Below are positions 8,867-11,635 of a DNA stretch of 11,635 nt, piece after piece. The stretch spans positions 1 to 11,635 of the forward strand of contig CALFRR010000207.1 in NCBI GenBank assembly GCA_937919435.1. The letters run 5' to 3'. A program made the position numbers and the translations under genes. The notes under the pieces were generated by a model. That model ran no database searches and was not told where the DNA came from. It saw nothing but the letters and a program-made list of their open reading frames with translations. The stretch comes from an uncultured Alphaproteobacteria bacterium (lineage in GTDB: Bacteria; Pseudomonadota; Alphaproteobacteria; Rhizobiales; Ancalomicrobiaceae). Positions within the stretch are counted from its first letter, which is position 1. Each line of letters starts with the position of its first letter.

Positions 8867-9160
8867 CTCGGTCCTCTCCGCCGCGGGCGGGAGGGGATCA
8901 GTGCCACGAGCCGAGCCCCCTGTCCATGCCGCCGGTTGCCGCGATCGGTCCTCGCCCGCGAGTGTTCCACCCACTTCGTGTTCGCAGCGTGGCCGCGACC
9001 GGTGCCGGCCGGGCGCCCCTCCCCCGCGGCGAGCGCATTCCGGCATGCGCCCTTCCTCCGGTGGCGGGGGCCGGCCGGCCTTGGTAGTGTGCGCCCCCGA
9101 TCGGCGGCGATGCGTTCCGGCGTGCCGTCGCGGCCCGCCCGTCCTTTCCGGAGATCCGGC
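8867..9160. other. Divergent trpF/coaBC spacer
   Basis: These 294 bases must hold the promoters of trpF (minus) and coaBC (plus), but no convincing sigma-70 boxes can be named; TTGGTA at 9081-9086 is the only -35-like hexamer and has no good partner. On the minus strand a 9-codon open frame (8927-8898) with one Trp codon precedes trpF; it is described among the findings. GC-rich inverted stretches occur, including GGCCGGCC at 9072-9079 and a distant imperfect pair (8881-8896 with 9016-9029). The plus-strand frame in register with coaBC stays open through this spacer, but the first ATG with a Shine-Dalgarno sequence is at 9161. Confidence 0.5.
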
Positions 9161-10375
9161 ATGCTCGCCGACAAGCGCATCCTCCTCGTCATCGGCGGCG
9201 GCATCGCCGCCTACAAGTGCCTCGACCTGATCCGCCGCCTGCGCGAGCGCGGCGCCACCGTCCGGGTGGTGCTGACCCCGGCGGCGAAGGAGTTCGTCAC
9301 CCCGCTGACCGTCGGCACGCTGTCGGAGAACCCGGTGGCGACCGAACTCTTCGACCTGACGAGCGAACAGCAGATCGGCCACATCAATCTCACCCGCGTC
9401 TCCGATCTGGTGGTGGTGGCACCGGCGACCGCCGATCTCATGGCCAAGATGGCGAACGGACTGGGCACCGACCTCGCCACCTCGCTGCTGCTCGCCAACG
9501 ACAAGCCGGTGCTCTGCGTTCCGGCGATGAACCCCAAGATGTGGGTCCACCCGGCGACCCGCCGCAACGCCGCGCGGCTCGCCGCCGACGGGGTCCGGAT
9601 CCTCGGGCCGGCCGCCGGCAAGATGGCCGAGCGTGGCGAAGAGGGCGTCGGCCGGATGGTCGAGCCGATGGAGATCCTGGCGGCGATCGACGCCTTCCTC
9701 GACGAGATCGACGGACCGAAGCCGCTGGCCGGCCGGAAGGTGCTGGTCACCGCCGGACCGACCCACGAGCCGATCGATCCGGTGCGCTACATCGCCAACC
9801 GGTCGTCCGGCAAACAGGGCTATGCGCTGGCCACCGCGCTCGCCCGGGCCGGAGCGGAGGTCACCCTGGTCAGCGGTCCGGTGTCGCTCCCCGATCCGGC
9901 GGGCGTCGCGGTGACCCGGGTGGTCACCGCCCGCGAGATGCTGGCGGCGGTCGAGGCGGCGCTACCGGTCGACGTCGCGGTGATGGCCGCGGCGGTCGCC
10001 GACTGGCGAGTCGACGCTTCGCCGGAGAAGATCAAGAAGGGACCGGACGGAGCACCGACCCTCTCGTTCCAGGAGAATCCCGACATTCTGGCGACCGTCG
10101 GCCGGCACCCGACGCTCAGGCCGAAGCTGGTCGTCGGCTTCGCCGCGGAGACCCAGAACCTGATCGCCAACGCCGAAGGCAAGCTCCGCCGCAAGGGCGC
10201 CGACCTGATCGTCGCCAACGACGTCTCGCCGAAGACCGGGATCATGGGCGGCGACCGCAACACGGTCCGGATCGTCGAGGCGACCGGGGTCACCGACTGG
10301 CCCGACCTGCCGAAGGACGAGGTCGCGGCGAAGCTGGTCGGGCTGATCGTCGAGAAGCTCGGCGGCGCCGGCTGA
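9161..10375 (+). CDS. coaBC: Bifunctional phosphopantothenoylcysteine decarboxylase / phosphopantothenate-cysteine ligase
   Basis: Two-domain flavoprotein of coenzyme A synthesis: CoaB joins cysteine to 4'-phosphopantothenate using CTP, then CoaC decarboxylates the product to 4'-phosphopantetheine using FMN. The 404 residues fit the family. CoaC domain (about 1-180): GGGIAAYK at 12-19, catalytic H74 (IGHINL), APATADLMAKMANG at 87-100 and the substrate clamp PAMNPKMW at 121-128. CoaB domain (about 190-404): TAGPTHEPIDPVRYIANRSS at 197-216 with N213, AAAVADW at 276-282, and the lysine-rich KIKK at 290-293. Oddity: where the enteric enzyme has its catalytic ACG cysteine motif, this protein reads MAERGEEGVGRM (155-166), one residue longer and without cysteine. 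The ATG at 9161 follows GGAG by seven bases (9150-9153). The gene is divergent from trpF; no ubiB or dut neighbour is present in the window. Confidence 0.97.
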   Translation: MLADKRILLVIGGGIAAYKCLDLIRRLRERGATVRVVLTPAAKEFVTPLTVGTLSENPVATELFDLTSEQQIGHINLTRVSDLVVVAPATADLMAKMANGLGTDLATSLLLANDKPVLCVPAMNPKMWVHPATRRNAARLAADGVRILGPAAGKMAERGEEGVGRMVEPMEILAAIDAFLDEIDGPKPLAGRKVLVTAGPTHEPIDPVRYIANRSSGKQGYALATALARAGAEVTLVSGPVSLPDPAGVAVTRVVTAREMLAAVEAALPVDVAVMAAAVADWRVDASPEKIKKGPDGAPTLSFQENPDILATVGRHPTLRPKLVVGFAAETQNLIANAEGKLRRKGADLIVANDVSPKTGIMGGDRNTVRIVEATGVTDWPDLPKDEVAAKLVGLIVEKLGGAG

Positions 10376-10466
10376 GCCGGACGCCGGCCCGAGGCATCGC
10401 CGTCCCCGCCCCGCGCACGGCGGCGTCCCTCGGTTGCGGGTCGCCGGACCGTGCGTTCTCCTGTAT

Positions 10467-10509
10467 CGATCGGGCGCCGCCGACTTCCGCAAGTCGGCGG
10501 CGCCCATCG
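10467..10509 (+). terminator. Strong stem-loop between coaBC and nudC, candidate coaBC terminator
   Basis: A perfect 15-bp stem (10472-10486 with 10491-10505) closes a 4-base loop CCGC. Four more pairs (CGAT 10467-10470 with ATCG 10506-10509) extend it past a single bulged C at 10471. It starts 96 bases after the coaBC stop and is followed on the plus strand by only a short TTT (10510-10512). It could end coaBC transcription, but it also sits directly before the nudC Shine-Dalgarno (10514-10517), so it may instead be a leader structure of nudC. The structure is seen; the role is inferred. Confidence 0.55.
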
Positions 10510-10526
10510 TTTCGGAGAAGTCCCCC

Positions 10527-11477
10527 ATGTCGGCGCCCACGTCCGCTCTCGAACCGTCGCTCGCCTTCCGTTTCGTCGACGGCTCGCTCGACCGGCGCTC
10601 GGACCTGCGGACCGATGCGACGGCGATCGCCGCACGGCTCGCCGACCCGCGGGCGCGGTTCGTCGTCTACGCCGCCGAGAAGCCGGTGGTGAGCCCCGCG
10701 TCGCCGCCGACCGTGTTCTTCGACCGGGCCGGCACCGCGGCGTTCGCGGCGCGTCTCGACGAAGCGGTGTTCCTCGGCGACGGTCCGACCGGTCCGGTCT
10801 TCGCCGCCCCCGCGGGGCGCGACGGCGAAGAGATCGTCGCACGCGGATTCGAGACCGCCGACCTCAGGGGCCTGGCGGTCGCCGGCCGGCTCGGCGACAT
10901 CGAATACGGCGCGCTGGCGGTCGGACGATCGATGCTCCACTGGCACGCCAACAACCGCTTCTGTCCGCGCTGCGGCGCAGCGACGGCGACCGCCGCCGCC
11001 GGATGGCGGCGCGACTGCCCGGCCTGCGGCACCGAACACTTTCCCCGCACCGATCCGGTGGTGATCATGCTGGTGACCGACGGCGATCGCTGCCTGCTCG
11101 GACGCAGCGGCCGCTTCGCGACGGGCATGTACTCCTGCCTCGCCGGGTTCATGGAACCGGGCGAGACGGTCGAAGCGGCGGTCCGCCGCGAGACCTTCGA
11201 GGAAGCCGGCATCCGGGTCGGGCGGATCACCTATTTCGCCAGCGAGCCCTGGCCGTTCCCGGCTTCGCTGATGATCGGCGTCCACGCCGAGGCGACGACC
11301 ACCGAGATCACCATCGACGAGAACGAACTCGTCGACTGCCGATGGTTCGACCGCGACGCGGTGGCGAAGATGTTCGCCGGAACCCATCCGGAGGGGATCG
11401 TGGCCCCCCCGCCGATCGCCATCGCCCATCATCTGATCCGCCGTTTCCACGACGGTGACGGCCGCGATCGGCGTTGA
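10527..11477 (+). CDS. nudC: NADH pyrophosphatase NudC (NAD-capped RNA decapping Nudix hydrolase)
   Basis: Nudix hydrolase that splits NAD(H) into nicotinamide mononucleotide and AMP and, in characterised bacteria, removes NAD caps from RNA 5' ends. Length is 316 residues. The order of domains is typical: a variable N-terminal domain (1-about 135), a four-cysteine zinc ribbon (C146, C149, C164, C167), then the Nudix domain. The Nudix box follows GX5EX7REUXEEXGU exactly from G207 to I229, with E213, R221-E222 and E225-E226. The NudC-specific signature after the box reads S239-E-P-W-P-F-P245 followed by ASLMIG; most family members have Q at the second position. The ATG has GGAGAAG upstream (10514-10520); earlier in-frame starts would lie in the stem-loop region and are less likely. 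It shares a strand with coaBC but is separated by 151 bases and a strong hairpin. Confidence 0.96.
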   Translation: MSAPTSALEPSLAFRFVDGSLDRRSDLRTDATAIAARLADPRARFVVYAAEKPVVSPASPPTVFFDRAGTAAFAARLDEAVFLGDGPTGPVFAAPAGRDGEEIVARGFETADLRGLAVAGRLGDIEYGALAVGRSMLHWHANNRFCPRCGAATATAAAGWRRDCPACGTEHFPRTDPVVIMLVTDGDRCLLGRSGRFATGMYSCLAGFMEPGETVEAAVRRETFEEAGIRVGRITYFASEPWPFPASLMIGVHAEATTTEITIDENELVDCRWFDRDAVAKMFAGTHPEGIVAPPPIAIAHHLIRRFHDGDGRDRR

Positions 11478-11487
11478 ATTCGGAGCT

Positions 11488-11497
11488 GAAACGTTTC
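11488..11497. promoter_or_regulatory. LacI/Cra-like palindrome GAAACGTTTC
   Basis: A perfect 10-base palindrome sits 11 bases after the nudC stop, in context GCTGAAACGTTTCGGC. This resembles operators of LacI-family regulators such as Cra (core TGAAACGTTTCA), although the last base of one half-site differs. It could control a gene to the right of the window. Ten-base palindromes also arise by chance about once per kilobase, so confidence is low. Confidence 0.25.
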
Positions 11498-11583
11498 GGC
11501 GATCGACGCGCACATTACCTTACGTCGAAGGGACAAGTCTTCACACCCCTGCGGCAACCTGTCCTTAACATGCCCGGGAGTTA

Positions 11584-11635
11584 GAGCCTGACCCAAAAGG
11601 CCGTTGCGCTCGGCGAGGTTGCGTGATTCACCGAT
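11584..11635. mobile_element. Possible left end of an insertion sequence (IS5-like), cut by the window edge
   Basis: The last 52 bases start with GAGCCTGACCCAAAAGG directly after a TTA triplet and continue to GCGTGATTCACCGAT. GAGCCTG-type ends followed by an A-run, a TA/TTA target triplet, and a TGATTCA shortly before the transposase start resemble, from memory, IS5-family elements of Proteobacteria. No transposase codons or matching right end are in the window, so this is a suggestion only. The whole stretch 11478-11635 is visibly less GC-rich than the genes before it. Confidence 0.3.

Noticed and set aside
8867..9766. Upstream extension of the trpF frame by about 300 codons
   Set aside because: The extension overlaps coaBC on the other strand and is not TrpF-like; the ATG at 8866 has a good ribosome binding site and starts the IKICGL homology.
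10290..11513. A 407-codon minus-strand frame antisense to nudC
   Set aside because: Low-complexity shadow; the plus strand has an exact Nudix box and zinc ribbon.

Overview
The window is a very GC-rich piece of bacterial chromosome with nine protein-coding genes, all of them recognisable housekeeping or transport families. The gene order trpF-trpB-trpA-accD-folC and the wording of several proteins point to an alphaproteobacterium of the order Hyphomicrobiales (Rhizobiales). The AccD in particular begins with a Rhizobiales-like N-terminus and lacks most zinc-ribbon cysteines. The genus cannot be read from the sequence. No rRNA, tRNA, CRISPR array, phage module or complete mobile element was seen.

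Layout: (1) 1-2196 (+), a class A penicillin-binding protein (glycosyltransferase plus transpeptidase), open to the left edge. (2) 2239-3474 (-), a Bcr/CflA-type drug-efflux transporter, convergent with the first gene. (3) A 294-base spacer with four inverted repeats. (4) 3769-8866 (-), a gene train transcribed trpF, trpB, trpA, accD, folC. The trp part is tightly packed: trpF and trpB overlap by four bases at a TTG start, and the trpB stop lies inside the trpA ribosome binding site. The trpA-accD and accD-folC gaps are about 60 bases and each contains a GC-rich hairpin. (5) A 294-base divergent spacer. (6) 9161-10375 (+), bifunctional coaBC. (7) A 151-base gap ending in a perfect 15-bp stem-loop just before nudC. 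(8) 10527-11477 (+), nudC. (9) 11478-11635, an AT-richer tail with a LacI-type palindrome and what may be the left end of an insertion sequence.

The genes cover wall synthesis (PBP), the last steps of tryptophan synthesis (TrpF, then the TrpAB synthase), the carboxyltransferase beta subunit for malonyl-CoA (AccD), folate polyglutamylation (FolC), the middle of coenzyme A synthesis (CoaBC) and NAD(H)/NAD-capped RNA hydrolysis (NudC). Other trp genes are absent, as expected for the split trp genes of this group.

I found no convincing undescribed multi-gene system. The points worth a second look are protein-level departures from textbook motifs (CoaBC without its decarboxylase cysteine motif, AccD without a complete zinc ribbon, a Q-to-E change in the NudC signature) and regulatory structure in the spacers (the pre-nudC stem-loop, hairpins around accD, a possible leader before trpF, repeats before the transporter).
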